In this document: one piece after another, positions 16,505-24,466 of the stretch
Layout: every line of letters starts with the position of its first letter
Position numbering within the stretch: position 1 is the first letter of the stretch
Assembly: GCA_947484175.1 (NCBI GenBank)
Contig: CANKOI010000046.1
Location: 1-33,032, forward strand
Length of the DNA stretch: 33,032 nucleotides
Direction: 5' to 3'
From: Deltaproteobacteria bacterium
Lineage (GTDB): Bacteria; Myxococcota_A; UBA796; SXON01
Position numbers and translations under genes: made by a program
The notes under the pieces: model-generated
Database searches by the model: none
Told to the model about the DNA's origin: nothing
What the model saw: only the letters and a program-made list of their open reading frames with translations

Positions 16505-17094
16505 CGTTCCTGTTCGTGGTCGGGTGCTCCACGTGGTTTGGCGCGGCGGCGTCCGACACGGCCTCTGACGAGTCCGGCGCAGGCGAAGAGACAGGCGACT
16601 CGACCAGCGAGCTCGCTGCGGACGACGAGCGGGTGCGCGCCCTCACCAACCTCTGGGAAGGGGAGTACCCCTGTCTCGGCCCGATGCTGGTGCGCGTGGC
16701 TTACGTCACCGACGGCGACACGCTGTACGTGCACCCCGACGACGGGAGCGCGGGCCGCAAGGTGCGCCTCATCGGCATCGACACCCCTGAGATCGCCCAC
16801 GAAGACCCAGCCGAGTGTTTCGGCGCCGAAGCGATGGCCTTCACCAGCGAAGAACTCCTGGGCCGTCTTGCCTGGCTCACCTTCGACAGCGACTGCATCG
16901 ACCCCTACGACCGCACGCTGGCCTACCTGATCCGCGACGATGGCGAAGCGGGATTCTTCAACCGGGTGCTCGCTCGGCAGGGCTACGCCGTGCCCCTCAC
17001 CATCGAGCCCAACGTCACGTACGCCTCCGAGATCGAGAGCGACGTGGCCGAAGCCCAGAAGGAGCCGGTGGGCATGTGGGAGGCCTGCCCATGA
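16501..17094 (+). CDS. Thermonuclease (SNase-like) lipoprotein
   Basis: A 197-residue protein. The N-terminus is hydrophobic and ends in VVGC (Cys9), a lipobox with an unusually short, uncharged lead. An acidic Ser/Thr/Glu-rich linker follows (about residues 18-45), then a staphylococcal-nuclease fold (about 62-190). Catalytic and calcium residues are present: Asp71/Asp73 in DGDT, Arg89 in RLIGIDTPE, Asp94, Thr95, Glu97, and Arg138 in DPYDRTLAYL. It should be an active Ca-dependent nuclease on the cell surface. Two extra Cys pairs could form disulfides. It is the last gene of the plus-strand operon; the four-base overlap with the TPR gene sets the start. Confidence 0.86.
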   Translation: MTFLFVVGCSTWFGAAASDTASDESGAGEETGDSTSELAADDERVRALTNLWEGEYPCLGPMLVRVAYVTDGDTLYVHPDDGSAGRKVRLIGIDTPEIAHEDPAECFGAEAMAFTSEELLGRLAWLTFDSDCIDPYDRTLAYLIRDDGEAGFFNRVLARQGYAVPLTIEPNVTYASEIESDVAEAQKEPVGMWEACP

Positions 17095-17109
17095 TGCCCC
17101 CGCCGCCCG

Positions 17110-17138
17110 TTGACACCGGGGCCCGAGAGAATTAACGC
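17110..17138 (+). promoter_or_regulatory. Possible sigma70-type promoter for the F0 gene block
   Basis: A perfect TTGACA (17110-17115) is followed at 16-17 bases by a weak TTAACG/TAACGC, in the only AT-containing patch of the 104-bp gap before the atpZ-like gene. The -35 match is good and the -10 match poor, so this is a tentative call. Confidence 0.3.
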
Positions 17139-17191
17139 CGCGCGGCTCCTTGGACCTCCCATGGAGGCGCTCTTTTCCTCCCCCCGACCGG

Positions 17192-17213
17192 CCTCCCGAT
17201 GATCGATCCGAAC
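17192..17213 (+). repeat. 22-bp near-identical direct repeat, copy 1 (over the atpZ-like start)
   Basis: This copy spans the start codon at 17199 and differs by one base from 17418-17439, which spans the next gene's start at 17425. The shared core reads CCTCCCGATGATCG. Both proteins therefore begin Met-Ile-x-Pro-Asn. It could be a small duplication or a repeated translation-start context. Confidence 0.6.
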
Positions 17214-17453
17214 ATCTGGCGGCGACTGGCGCCCGCGATGGGCCTAGCGACCGCCCTGACGGGCAGCATCCTGGCCGGGGTGCTCGTGGGCGCATGGCTC
17301 GACCGGCGGCTGAACACCGAGCCCCTGCTCACCGCAGGCCTCGCGTTCGCCGGCCTCGTCTCCGGCGCCGTGCACCTGTCGAGGGCCGCCCGCTCTTCCA
17401 ACCCCGATGCTCCCCCCCCTCCCGATGATCGCTCCGAACCTCCTAGTCCGTGA
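17199..17453 (+). CDS. atpZ: AtpZ/AtpI-like F0 accessory membrane protein
   Basis: An 84-residue protein with two membrane helices (about LAPAMGLATALTGSILAGVLVGAWL, then LLTAGLAFAGLVSGAVHL) separated by DRRLNTEP, the hairpin pattern of AtpZ/AtpI proteins that help assemble F0 or act in cation transport with it. The C-terminus is a Pro/Asp-rich tail. The ATG at 17199 lies in a 22-bp sequence repeated at the next start. It begins the F0 block and overlaps the following gene by 29 bases. Confidence 0.75.
   Translation: MIDPNIWRRLAPAMGLATALTGSILAGVLVGAWLDRRLNTEPLLTAGLAFAGLVSGAVHLSRAARSSNPDAPPPPDDRSEPPSP
17418..17439 (+). repeat. 22-bp near-identical direct repeat, copy 2 (over the atpI-like start)
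   Basis: This is the partner of 17192-17213, matching at 21 of 22 bases. It places the ATG at 17425 in the same context as the atpZ-like ATG, which favours 17425 over the in-frame ATG at 17407. Confidence 0.6.
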
Positions 17454-17766
17454 CGCCGCGCTGGTCGCCGTGTTCGCGCCCGTCGCCGCGCTGGCGTGGG
17501 GCGGCAGCACGGCGTTGGGCGTCGCTGTGGGGGCCGCTGCGGGCTGGTTCAACTTCGCGCTCTGGGCCATCGCGGCGCAGAGCGTGGTCGCGGGCTCCCC
17601 GCTGCGGGCGTTCATCCCGCTGAAGCTGTTCGCCGCCATCGGGCTGGTAGCGGCGCTCGACCGGTTCCTTCCCGGCCTGCCTGCGTTGGTCGGCTTCGCC
17701 CTGCCGATGGTGGCGGCGCTGGGCCGTCCGCTCTTTTCGCACTCCACACTTTCGAGGGTCGGATGA
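17425..17766 (+). CDS. atpI: ATP synthase subunit I-like membrane protein
   Basis: A 113-residue protein with about four hydrophobic segments (RDAALVAVFAPVAALAWGGS, ALGVAVGAAAGWFNFALWAI, FIPLKLFAAIGLVAALDRFL, LVGFALPMVAALG). The WFNFALWA motif and a basic loop before the third helix match ATP synthase I-chain proteins, which sit ahead of atpB in many split F0 operons. An in-frame ATG at 17407 would add six residues; 17425 is preferred because of the repeated start context. Its stop overlaps the atpB ATG (ATGA), indicating coupled translation. Confidence 0.72.
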   Translation: MIAPNLLVRDAALVAVFAPVAALAWGGSTALGVAVGAAAGWFNFALWAIAAQSVVAGSPLRAFIPLKLFAAIGLVAALDRFLPGLPALVGFALPMVAALGRPLFSHSTLSRVG

Positions 17767-18635
17767 TCACCGAGCTGCTGGGCAGTGTTGTCTCCCGCAC
17801 GATCGTCCCGATGATCAGCGGCTTCAACTGGTACCACTTCATCCCCGGCATCGGCGATGGCTCCGTGGGCCGGTCCCTCGGCCTCCACCACGAGCTGGAC
17901 GCGTGGGTCATCCCCGCCGGGTGGGTGAGCTGCTTCGCCGTACTGACGCTCGCCGGGCTCGCTCGCATGGGCCTGAACAAGGCGATGGCCCGGGAAGGCA
18001 GCGCCAAGTACATCCCCGATTCGGGGGTCACTCCGCGCAACTTGCTCGAAGTGTTCGTCGAGCAGTACTACGCCGTCGTGGAAGGCGTACTCGGCGCGAA
18101 AGAAGCGCCGAAGTTCTTCCCGATGGTGGCGGCGCTGTTCTTGTACATCGTCACGGCCAACCTCCTCGGCCTCATTCCCGGCAACCTTCCGGTCACCGAG
18201 AACTTCTCGAGCAACCTCGCGATGTCCTTGTCGGTGTTCCTGATGTTCAACTACGCGGGCCTCAGCCGCAACGGTTTTGCCTACGTGAAGCACCTCGCGG
18301 GCCCGGTGATCTGGCTCGCGATCCTGATCTTCCCCATCGAGCTCTTCGGCCTGTGTTTGCGGCCCGCCTCGCTCACCATCCGGCTCAGCGCGAACATGGT
18401 GGCCGACCACCTCGTGACCGGCGCGGTGCGCGACGTTGCGGGCGACTTCGTGGGCACCGTGGGCCGTGTGCTGGCGCCCCTCCCCTTCTACGGCCTGGGC
18501 GCCTTCGTTTGCGTGCTCCAAGGCTTCGTCTACAGCATTCTCTCCACTGTGTACGTGGGGCTGTCCACAGCGGACATGTCCCACGGTCACGACGACCACG
18601 ACCACAAAGATTCTCATCCTCCGGAGCACGCATGA
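17763..18635 (+). CDS. atpB: F0F1 ATP synthase subunit a
   Basis: A 290-residue proton-channel subunit of the membrane F0 sector. Several membrane helices are visible, including VIPAGWVSCFAVLTLAGLAR and FFPMVAALFLYIVTANLLGL. The latter carries the family LIPG turn (residues 137-140, LLGLIPG). The essential Arg207 lies in LTIRLSANMVADHL, facing the c-ring Glu. The C-terminus is an unusual His/Asp-rich tail (HGHDDHDHKDSH, about residues 275-286) that could bind metal. The start at 17763 overlaps the preceding stop. The frame is open upstream to 17496, but that part is shadow of the atpI-like gene. Confidence 0.95.
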   Translation: MITELLGSVVSRTIVPMISGFNWYHFIPGIGDGSVGRSLGLHHELDAWVIPAGWVSCFAVLTLAGLARMGLNKAMAREGSAKYIPDSGVTPRNLLEVFVEQYYAVVEGVLGAKEAPKFFPMVAALFLYIVTANLLGLIPGNLPVTENFSSNLAMSLSVFLMFNYAGLSRNGFAYVKHLAGPVIWLAILIFPIELFGLCLRPASLTIRLSANMVADHLVTGAVRDVAGDFVGTVGRVLAPLPFYGLGAFVCVLQGFVYSILSTVYVGLSTADMSHGHDDHDHKDSHPPEHA

Positions 18636-18940
18636 AGTCCCTTCTCTCCACCTCCCTGCGCGTGGCCGCGCTCTTTGCCCTCTCCACCGGCGTTGCCCTC
18701 GCGGAAGACGGCGGCGCGGCAGCAAGCTGGGGCCCCGTGGGCGCCGGCCTCGCCATCGGCCTCGCCGTTCTCGGCGGCGGCATCGGTCAGGGCCGCACGG
18801 CGGGCTCCGCCGTTGAGGGCATGGCGCGCAACCCCCAGGCCGCTGGCAGCCTGCTCACCCCGATGATCATCGGCCTGGCGCTCATCGAGTCGCTCGTGCT
18901 GTTGGCCTTCATCATCAGCTACACCCTCGCGGGCAAGTAG
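18632..18940 (+). CDS. atpE: F0F1 ATP synthase subunit c with signal peptide
   Basis: A 102-residue protein that forms the rotor ring. Unlike the usual 70-85-residue subunit, it has an N-terminal signal-like segment (residues 1-24, ending VALA before EDGG), as seen in several deltaproteobacterial subunits c. The two-helix hairpin follows: GLAIGLAVLGGGIGQG, loop ARNPQA, and IIGLALIESLVLLAFIISYTL with the ion-binding Glu86. Gln53 and Ser87 match two further ligands of sodium-type rings, while the Thr and Tyr positions are Leu. ATGA overlap with atpB. No F1 genes follow; the next gene is on the other strand. Confidence 0.95.
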   Translation: MKSLLSTSLRVAALFALSTGVALAEDGGAAASWGPVGAGLAIGLAVLGGGIGQGRTAGSAVEGMARNPQAAGSLLTPMIIGLALIESLVLLAFIISYTLAGK

Positions 18941-18952
18941 AGCGGAGCGGGC

Positions 18953-18980
18953 GCGGGCCTACATCACTTCGAAGGCCCGC
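18953..18980. terminator. Possible bidirectional hairpin between atpE and ferredoxin genes
   Basis: An 8-bp perfect stem (GCGGGCCT with AGGCCCGC) and a 12-base loop lie just after the atpE stop, over the last codons of the convergent ferredoxin gene. There is no U-tract on either side, so intrinsic termination is uncertain. Confidence 0.3.
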
Positions 18981-19342
18981 ACCTTCACCGTTCCCTTCAC
19001 GAGCTCCGCCCGGCATGCCAGGCGGAACTCGGTGGAGAAGTTGTTCTCCTTGAGCGTGGCGCGTTCTTTCGCCGTCTGCTCGGAGAGCCCGTCGGCGCCT
19101 TCGAGCACCTCCACGCGGCAGGTGCCGCAGTTGCTCTCGGAGCAGCCCGTGGCGATCGGGCGTTTCATCTTCGAACCCGCGCCCACCAGCGTGGAGCCGA
19201 TGAAGGCATGCACCGTCTCTTCCGTGGCGTTCGGGCCGAGCACCGTGAGCGTCACCATCGGGATGTCGGGCACGGAAGTGGGTGCGGCGTCCATTCCGAA
19301 GAGGGCCTTGAGGCGGCGGCGGAGGCCGAAGGGCGAAGGCAT
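18959..19342 (-). CDS. 2Fe-2S ferredoxin-like protein
   Basis: A 127-residue protein. A basic amphipathic head (GLRRRLKALFGM) is followed by a beta-grasp ferredoxin domain. Four ligand cysteines are present: Cys67, Cys72 and Cys75 (CSESNCGTC) and Cys110 (RLACRAEL), the plant-type 2Fe-2S spacing. It should act as a soluble electron carrier; the partner is unknown. The ATG at 19342 is chosen because upstream in-frame sequence is the shadow of the rhomboid gene. It lies 25 bp after the rhomboid stop, at the end of the dapD-to-ferredoxin set. Confidence 0.88.
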   Translation of the reverse strand: MPSPFGLRRRLKALFGMDAAPTSVPDIPMVTLTVLGPNATEETVHAFIGSTLVGAGSKMKRPIATGCSESNCGTCRVEVLEGADGLSEQTAKERATLKENNFSTEFRLACRAELVKGTVKVRAFEVM

Positions 19343-19367
19343 GGGAGCGTTCCGGGGTGGGCCGCCT

Positions 19368-20126
19368 CTACCGCACCAGTCTGGAAAGGGCGAGCAGGGT
19401 GAGCAGGGCAGCGCCACCGCGCGTGAGCCAGCGCACAAGGTCGGAATTCTCGCTGTTGTCGGTGATTCGGTTCCCGAAGAGCGAACCGAGCGCCAGCCCC
19501 CCGAGGAGTCCGCCCACGTGCGCGGCGTTGTCGATGAACGGGAACACCAGCCCCAGCGCGAGGTTGCCTACCACCCAGGGCCATAGGAGCGGCCCGAACC
19601 AGCGCCGCGTGTGGGGATGGAGTTTGCCCCCCCACCGCCACCCGAAGGCGACCATCGCCCCGAGGAGCCCGAAGGCGCCGCCGCTTGCCCCCACGGTCAG
19701 CTCGCTCCCGCCGAGCCAGCTGCCCACGCCGCCGAGGAGCGCCGTAACGAAGAACAGGAGCCACACGCGCGAGGGGCCGTAGACCGCCTCCAGCACTTCC
19801 CCGACCGCCCACACGGCCGCCACGTTCATCAACAGGTGCCCCACGTTCCAGTGCAGCACGCTGTAGGTGAGGAGCCGGTCCCAGTCGCCGACTTGGCCGA
19901 GGTCGGCGGTGCGCGCCCCCAGCTTCTCCATCAGCGCGGCGGAGCGGTTCCAGCCGAGTACTCGCCACAGCGCCTGACCCCGCATCGAATCGAGCAGGCA
20001 GGAGAAGGCATAGGTGGAGACGAGGAGCAGGCACAAGGCACGGGTGCCGCGGGGTGAGTCGCGCAGGTAGTGGTCGAGGCGCTTCTCGGCGCGCTCCCAG
20101 CTGCGTTCGGTGCCAACGTCGGTCAT
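19368..20126 (-). CDS. Rhomboid family intramembrane serine protease
   Basis: A 252-residue membrane protein with about six helices. The rhomboid active site is present: HWNVGHLLMN (His97 and Asn101) in the second helix, the nucleophile GASGG with Ser148, and the catalytic His203 in AAHVGG. An extra basic cytoplasmic head (residues 1-28) precedes the first helix. It should cut single-pass membrane proteins within the membrane; the substrate is unknown. The ATG at 20126 overlaps the stop of the glycosyltransferase gene by four bases (ATGA), showing coupling. Confidence 0.9.
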   Translation of the reverse strand: MTDVGTERSWERAEKRLDHYLRDSPRGTRALCLLLVSTYAFSCLLDSMRGQALWRVLGWNRSAALMEKLGARTADLGQVGDWDRLLTYSVLHWNVGHLLMNVAAVWAVGEVLEAVYGPSRVWLLFFVTALLGGVGSWLGGSELTVGASGGAFGLLGAMVAFGWRWGGKLHPHTRRWFGPLLWPWVVGNLALGLVFPFIDNAAHVGGLLGGLALGSLFGNRITDNSENSDLVRWLTRGGAALLTLLALSRLVR

Positions 20127-21682
20127 CGCGTGACCTCGTACAGCACCGCTACGTCGAGGGGCCGGCCGCTCACGCCGAAGGGAAGCGCGCCGAGGGTTTC
20201 CGCGTAGAGCCCGATGTGGCCTTGGACATCCACCACACGGAGGGGAAAACGGCCTTCCCCGCGGGCCGAGGCCAGGGGTGTCCACGAATCGGGCACCTCG
20301 CCTCCGGAGTTCGTGAGTACGATGACGCGGGTTCCGGGCTCCACGCCCTCGGTGTCCACCACTCTCTGCCAGCGGGCTTCCTCCAGCTCCGCACGCGCGC
20401 TCCACTCTGCCGCGAACAGGCCGGGCCCGCCTCCCTCGGCTTCCGCAGCCGCGAGGGCGCCCCGGGCGGCATCCCGGCTGGCCGCGCAGAACTGCCAGTC
20501 GGCCACCGCCAGCCCCACCGCCAAGAGCCCCCCGAGCGCGCTCGCGACAAGCTGAACTCGTTTGCCGTGGACCACGTCTTCCGCCGATCGGGCCAGCGCG
20601 ATCGCCGCCGGGGTGGCCGCGGGCAGGAGGTACCGAGCCGAGGCGTAGTTGTGGAACAGGGCCACGCCGATGGCCGTGGCGAGCACGGTGCCGCCGAGCA
20701 GCAACGCGTCGTCACGATCCCCCTTGCGGCGCCGGCTCTGGCCCGAAAACACGCTCCCGGCGGCGCGGGAGAGGAGCGCACCTCCCAGCGCGGCGCACCC
20801 CAAGAGCAGCGCCACCTCCTCGCCCTCGAGCCCCGGCGGGCGTGCCCAGGCCACCGCCGCCACCGCCACGGCGGCCCCCAGCGCCCCGTGCACCGGTCGA
20901 GTGTAGAACAGTCCGAGCGCGCAGGGCAGGAGCGCGGCCCGCGCCAAAACGCCGAGCGCGCGGCCGTCGAAGGGGCCGTGGGCCACCTCGCTGCGATGCT
21001 CCCACACCACCAGCGGGTGCCACTCCCCGAGGGTCACAAACAGGCGGCCCTCCACCCCCGCCACCACGAGCGCCGCAGGCACCCAGAAGGCGGCGGGAAA
21101 GCCCCAGCGCAGGCCGTGCAGGAGGAGAACCGGCACCACCAGAGCGGCGGGGTATTTGGTCTCGACAGCCGCGCCCAGCGTGAGGCCGGCCGCCAAGAAC
21201 CACCGGGCATCCTTTCGCGCAAGGCCTTCGCGGTAGCCGGCGAGCGCCGCGGTGGTGAGGGCCACCCACGGGAGGTCGATCATCAGGCTGTCCTGAAGTC
21301 CCAGCCACACCGTGCTCGACCCCAGCCAGGCCGCGGCGGCCACCTCGGGGTGGTTCGCGGTGCGCCGCATCCACACGGCACTCGCGCCCGCCCAGAGCAG
21401 CACCCACGGCAAGCCGGAGAGCCGCGCCAGCGGCAGAGACTCCACGCCCGACCACAGCCACATCCACCACAAGTAGAGCGGCGGGTGCGCGTAGATGGTG
21501 CCGGTGCCGCCCTGCCACGCGCGGAACCAAGCGTAGGGCTGGGCGGGATCCAAGATGCGCCCGAGCCAGCGGTAACTCTCCTCGTCGATCGCCAGCGGTT
21601 TGGCCAAGGCGACGGCGTAGATCCCGACGGCGGCCACCACGAACCAGCGAAGCAGCGGGGCGGGCGCCAACGGGGGGGTCAC
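20123..21682 (-). CDS. GT-C type glycosyltransferase-like membrane protein (GT39/ArnT-like)
   Basis: A 519-residue protein with about ten or more membrane helices. Features of the GT-C (dolichyl/undecaprenyl-phosphate sugar) transferases are present. There is an acidic pair early in the first periplasmic loop (AIDEESYRWLG), followed by a Tyr/Trp/His-rich loop (YAHPPLYLWWMWLW), then many Leu/Ala/Val helices. The C-terminus is a soluble domain (about residues 400-519). It probably moves a sugar from a lipid carrier onto protein or lipid outside the inner membrane. The start is a GTG at 21682 overlapping the dapE stop (GTGA). Long upstream open sequence in this frame is shadow of dapE. Confidence 0.75.
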   Translation of the reverse strand: MTPPLAPAPLLRWFVVAAVGIYAVALAKPLAIDEESYRWLGRILDPAQPYAWFRAWQGGTGTIYAHPPLYLWWMWLWSGVESLPLARLSGLPWVLLWAGASAVWMRRTANHPEVAAAAWLGSSTVWLGLQDSLMIDLPWVALTTAALAGYREGLARKDARWFLAAGLTLGAAVETKYPAALVVPVLLLHGLRWGFPAAFWVPAALVVAGVEGRLFVTLGEWHPLVVWEHRSEVAHGPFDGRALGVLARAALLPCALGLFYTRPVHGALGAAVAVAAVAWARPPGLEGEEVALLLGCAALGGALLSRAAGSVFSGQSRRRKGDRDDALLLGGTVLATAIGVALFHNYASARYLLPAATPAAIALARSAEDVVHGKRVQLVASALGGLLAVGLAVADWQFCAASRDAARGALAAAEAEGGGPGLFAAEWSARAELEEARWQRVVDTEGVEPGTRVIVLTNSGGEVPDSWTPLASARGEGRFPLRVVDVQGHIGLYAETLGALPFGVSGRPLDVAVLYEVTR

Positions 21683-22761
21683 CCCATGCCCAGGAAGCGC
21701 GCGAACTGGGCGTAGCTCTCGGCGAGGAGCGCGGCGCTGGCGTACTCGCCGGCCTGGTGGGCTTGCGCAGCGAGACCGGGGCCGAGGTTCACGGCGTCGA
21801 TGCCGGCCTGCGAGAGCCGCGCCACGTCGGTCCACGCCTGTTTGGCGGCTACGGCGTTGCCGTTCTGGTCGAGGAAGCGCCGCAGGAGCACGTTGTCGAG
21901 CACTACCGCGCCGCTCGGCGCCACCTCGTTGATCTCTACACTCGGGCTCGGGTGCGGGCAGGCCTCCCGACAGAATCGTTCGAGCTCCGCGACAGCGCTC
22001 TCCGTGGACCGCCCCGGGGCGAACCGGTAGTTGAGGTTCAAATCGAAGCGGTCGGGGATCACGTTGCGCGTGGCCCCGCCCGAAGCGAGCGTGGCGCTGA
22101 TCACCTCGCGGAACGTATGCCCCGCGCAGTCCACGACGACCGGCTCGCGAGCGGCCAGCGCAGCCAGCAGAGGTGCTGCGGCGTGGATGGCGTTGAGCCC
22201 CTGCCAGGGGCGGGCCGAATGCGCCGCCTGCCCGGTGAAGGTCACCTTGGCGTGAAGCGTGCCGAGGCACCCCACTTGCACCACGTTGTCGCTGGGCTCA
22301 AGGCAGAAGGCGAGCGCGGCTTGGCGGAGCCACGCCGCCTGCTCCAGCACGGGGCCGAGCCCGCTCAACGCCCAAGGGCCCTCCTCGCGGTCATAGAACA
22401 CCCAGCCGAGGTTGTACGGGAGCGCGGCGCCGTCGCCCGCCGCGCGCGCCAGCTCCAACATCACGGCGAGCCCGCCTTTCATGTCGCTGGCGCCGAGGCC
22501 GTAGATGCGGTCGCCGTCTACGCGCACGGGGCCGTCTCCGTCCTTCGGCGGCACGGTGTCGGTGTGCCCCACCAAAAGAACGAGGGGCCGACCGGGCCGC
22601 TCGGGCGTGCGCGCCGTCACCGTCTCCCCGATCCGCTGGACCTGCAGCGGCGTGGCGCGGAGGATCGCCTCCACGAGGTCGGCGCAGGCCGCTTCGTTTC
22701 CCGTGACGCTCGCCACCCGGCAGAGCTCCAGGGTGCGGCAGGTGAGCGCATCGGCGAACAT
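21679..22761 (-). CDS. dapE: Succinyl-diaminopimelate desuccinylase-like M20 peptidase
   Basis: A 360-residue enzyme of the M20 metallopeptidase family. Metal and catalytic residues are visible: His66 and Asp68 (GHTDTV), Asp93 (GASDMKGG), Glu126-Glu127 (REEGPW), and a C-terminal AQAHQAGE with His. A dimerisation insert lies around residues 165-280 (KVTFTGQAAHSARP). Next to dapD it is best read as the enzyme that removes succinate from N-succinyl-LL-diaminopimelate in lysine and peptidoglycan-precursor synthesis. Its ATG shares one base with the dapD stop (TGATG). Confidence 0.9.
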   Translation of the reverse strand: MFADALTCRTLELCRVASVTGNEAACADLVEAILRATPLQVQRIGETVTARTPERPGRPLVLLVGHTDTVPPKDGDGPVRVDGDRIYGLGASDMKGGLAVMLELARAAGDGAALPYNLGWVFYDREEGPWALSGLGPVLEQAAWLRQAALAFCLEPSDNVVQVGCLGTLHAKVTFTGQAAHSARPWQGLNAIHAAAPLLAALAAREPVVVDCAGHTFREVISATLASGGATRNVIPDRFDLNLNYRFAPGRSTESAVAELERFCREACPHPSPSVEINEVAPSGAVVLDNVLLRRFLDQNGNAVAAKQAWTDVARLSQAGIDAVNLGPGLAAQAHQAGEYASAALLAESYAQFARFLGMG

Positions 22762-23543
22762 CAGACGGACACGCCGAAGTCGCGCAGGGCCGCGTTCAGC
22801 GACACCTTCTGGTCGGTGCTCGCCTGCCGCTTGCCGATGATCAGCGCGCAGGGCATCCCATACTCCCCGGCGGGGAACCGCTTGGGGCGCACGCCCGGCA
22901 CCACGACGCTCCGCGCCGGCACCCGTCCCACATACCGCACCTCTTCCGGGCCGGTCACATCGAGGATGGGGGTGCTCGCCGTGAGCACCACGTTCGCGCC
23001 CAAGACCGCCTCCTCCTCCACGATCACGCCCTCCACCACGATGCAGCGGCTGCCGATGAACGCGCCGTCCTCGATGATGACCGGTCGCGCCGACGCGGGC
23101 TCCAGCACGCCGCCGATCCCCACGCCGCCGCTCAGGTGAACGCCGCGGCCGATCTGCGCGCAGCTGCCGACGGTGGCCCACGTGTCTACCATCGAGCCCG
23201 CGCCCACCCATGCGCCGATGTTCACGTAGCCGGGCATGATGATGGCGCCGCGCTCCACGAAGGCGCCGTACCGCACGGTTCCCGGAGGCACCACGCGCAC
23301 GCCGGCCGCGGCCAGATTCCTCTTCAGCGGAATCTTGTCGTGGAACTCAAAGGGGCCCACCTCGATGGTTTCCATCTGCGAGATGCGGAAGAAGCCGAGG
23401 ATGGCCTCCTTCACCCAGGCGTGTACGGTCCACGCGCCGTCGATCTTCTCGGCCACCCGCAGCTCGCCGCGGTCGAGCCGAGCGATGGTTTCCCGGATGG
23501 CATCGGGCTCGCCGGCGCGCACGCGGCTCTCAAGGTCCTTCAT
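22761..23543 (-). CDS. dapD: 2,3,4,5-tetrahydropyridine-2,6-dicarboxylate N-succinyltransferase
   Basis: A 260-residue acyltransferase of the left-handed beta-helix type. After a helical N-terminal domain (about residues 1-80) come hexapeptide repeats (GTVRYGAFVERGAIIMPGYV, NIGAWVGAGSMVDTWATVGS, IEDGAFIGSRCIVVEG, EEAVLGANVVL), then the family C-terminus. It uses succinyl-CoA to acylate tetrahydrodipicolinate in the diaminopimelate pathway. Length and motifs are standard. It is the first gene of a five-gene minus-strand set (dapD, dapE, glycosyltransferase, rhomboid, ferredoxin). Confidence 0.92.
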   Translation of the reverse strand: MKDLESRVRAGEPDAIRETIARLDRGELRVAEKIDGAWTVHAWVKEAILGFFRISQMETIEVGPFEFHDKIPLKRNLAAAGVRVVPPGTVRYGAFVERGAIIMPGYVNIGAWVGAGSMVDTWATVGSCAQIGRGVHLSGGVGIGGVLEPASARPVIIEDGAFIGSRCIVVEGVIVEEEAVLGANVVLTASTPILDVTGPEEVRYVGRVPARSVVVPGVRPKRFPAGEYGMPCALIIGKRQASTDQKVSLNAALRDFGVSV

Positions 23544-23686
23544 CGCGGCGGCTTATCCGGCCCAGAGCCGAGTACGCTGGGGTGGCCGCATCGCTACCCT
23601 GCCTTGCCCTGACCCGACGGCGTGGAATTCGGATGGGCGGCGCCGCGGGTTCGCATAGACGCCGCTCGGCCCAACGGAGCCGGCCC

Positions 23687-24452
23687 GTGGCACGGGTCCT
23701 CCTCGACTTCCCCAACCTTAGGCGCCCGATCCCGCTCGGCACCTCCATCCGCTTCGGGCGGCACTGGTCGTCCGACGCGGTGCTTCCCTACGCGGACCTG
23801 CCCCTCTACTGGCTCGAACTGCGATGGCTCGGCACCGGTTGGGGGTGGCGGGCGCTGGGCGCTCTCGAGCGCACGGTCGGGGCCGGGCCTGGTGCTCCAG
23901 GACCTGCGGAGCGGCGAGCGGCTCGAGCAGGACGATGCCCAGGACTGGGTCGAGGTCGTGGACGGGGACGTCTACGCGCTCGGGACGGATCCGCCGCGGA
24001 CACCGCTCTGCGACGGCGAGGCGTTCCTCGCGGGCGACCGCATGCTGCGCGCGCTCCTCCCAGGACCCCTGCCGAGCACGGTGCCGCCCCACCTCGACCT
24101 CGCGCATCGGGCGTGCGAGCTCGAACTCTCCCAGGACGAGGCGAGGCTTTCGGTCGGCGAGCGCCACGTGGTGCTACGCGGCGAGGCGGTGCGGGTGCTG
24201 CGGGTGTACATGGACGCACGGACCCAAACGGAGGAGGGGTGGCTCGGCTTCACGGGGGCCTTTTCGGCATGGTGTGCGCTCGGTGGGAACCCGGAGAGAT
24301 CGCCTGACCGCTTGGCCTGGGAGCGGGGCAAGATCCGCGCGCGCCTTTCCCGCGCGGGGGTGGGATCCGTGGAGGGGTTGTTCGAAGTGCGGCGGGTCGG
24401 ACCGGCCACGGAGGTGCGGCTCGCGCTCCCGCCGCAACGTTTGCACCGATAG
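23687..24452 (+). pseudogene. FHA / winged-helix-like protein gene with a frameshift
   Basis: The first about 63 codons are read from a GTG at 23687 and give an FHA-like strand pattern: LLDFPN, LGTSIRFGRHWSSDAVLPY, YWLELRW. Family-like sequence then continues in the next frame (GLVLQDLRSGERLEQDD, onward to the stop at 24452). The span is 766 bases, one more than a multiple of three, so one base is surplus. The break lies near the G/C runs at 23875-23892. The second half ends in a region resembling winged-helix (GERHVVLRGEAVRVLRVYM, later WERGKIRARLSRAGV). Such proteins read phospho-threonine and are common regulators in Myxococcota. It is either a true frameshift or a sequencing error in a homopolymer. 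GGAG lies about 10 bases before the GTG. Confidence 0.65.
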
Positions 24453-24466
24453 GCGGCAGGCCAGGC

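Noticed and set aside
18953..18980. Confident intrinsic terminator
   Set aside because: The stem is good but there is no U-tract, so it was kept only as a low-confidence feature.
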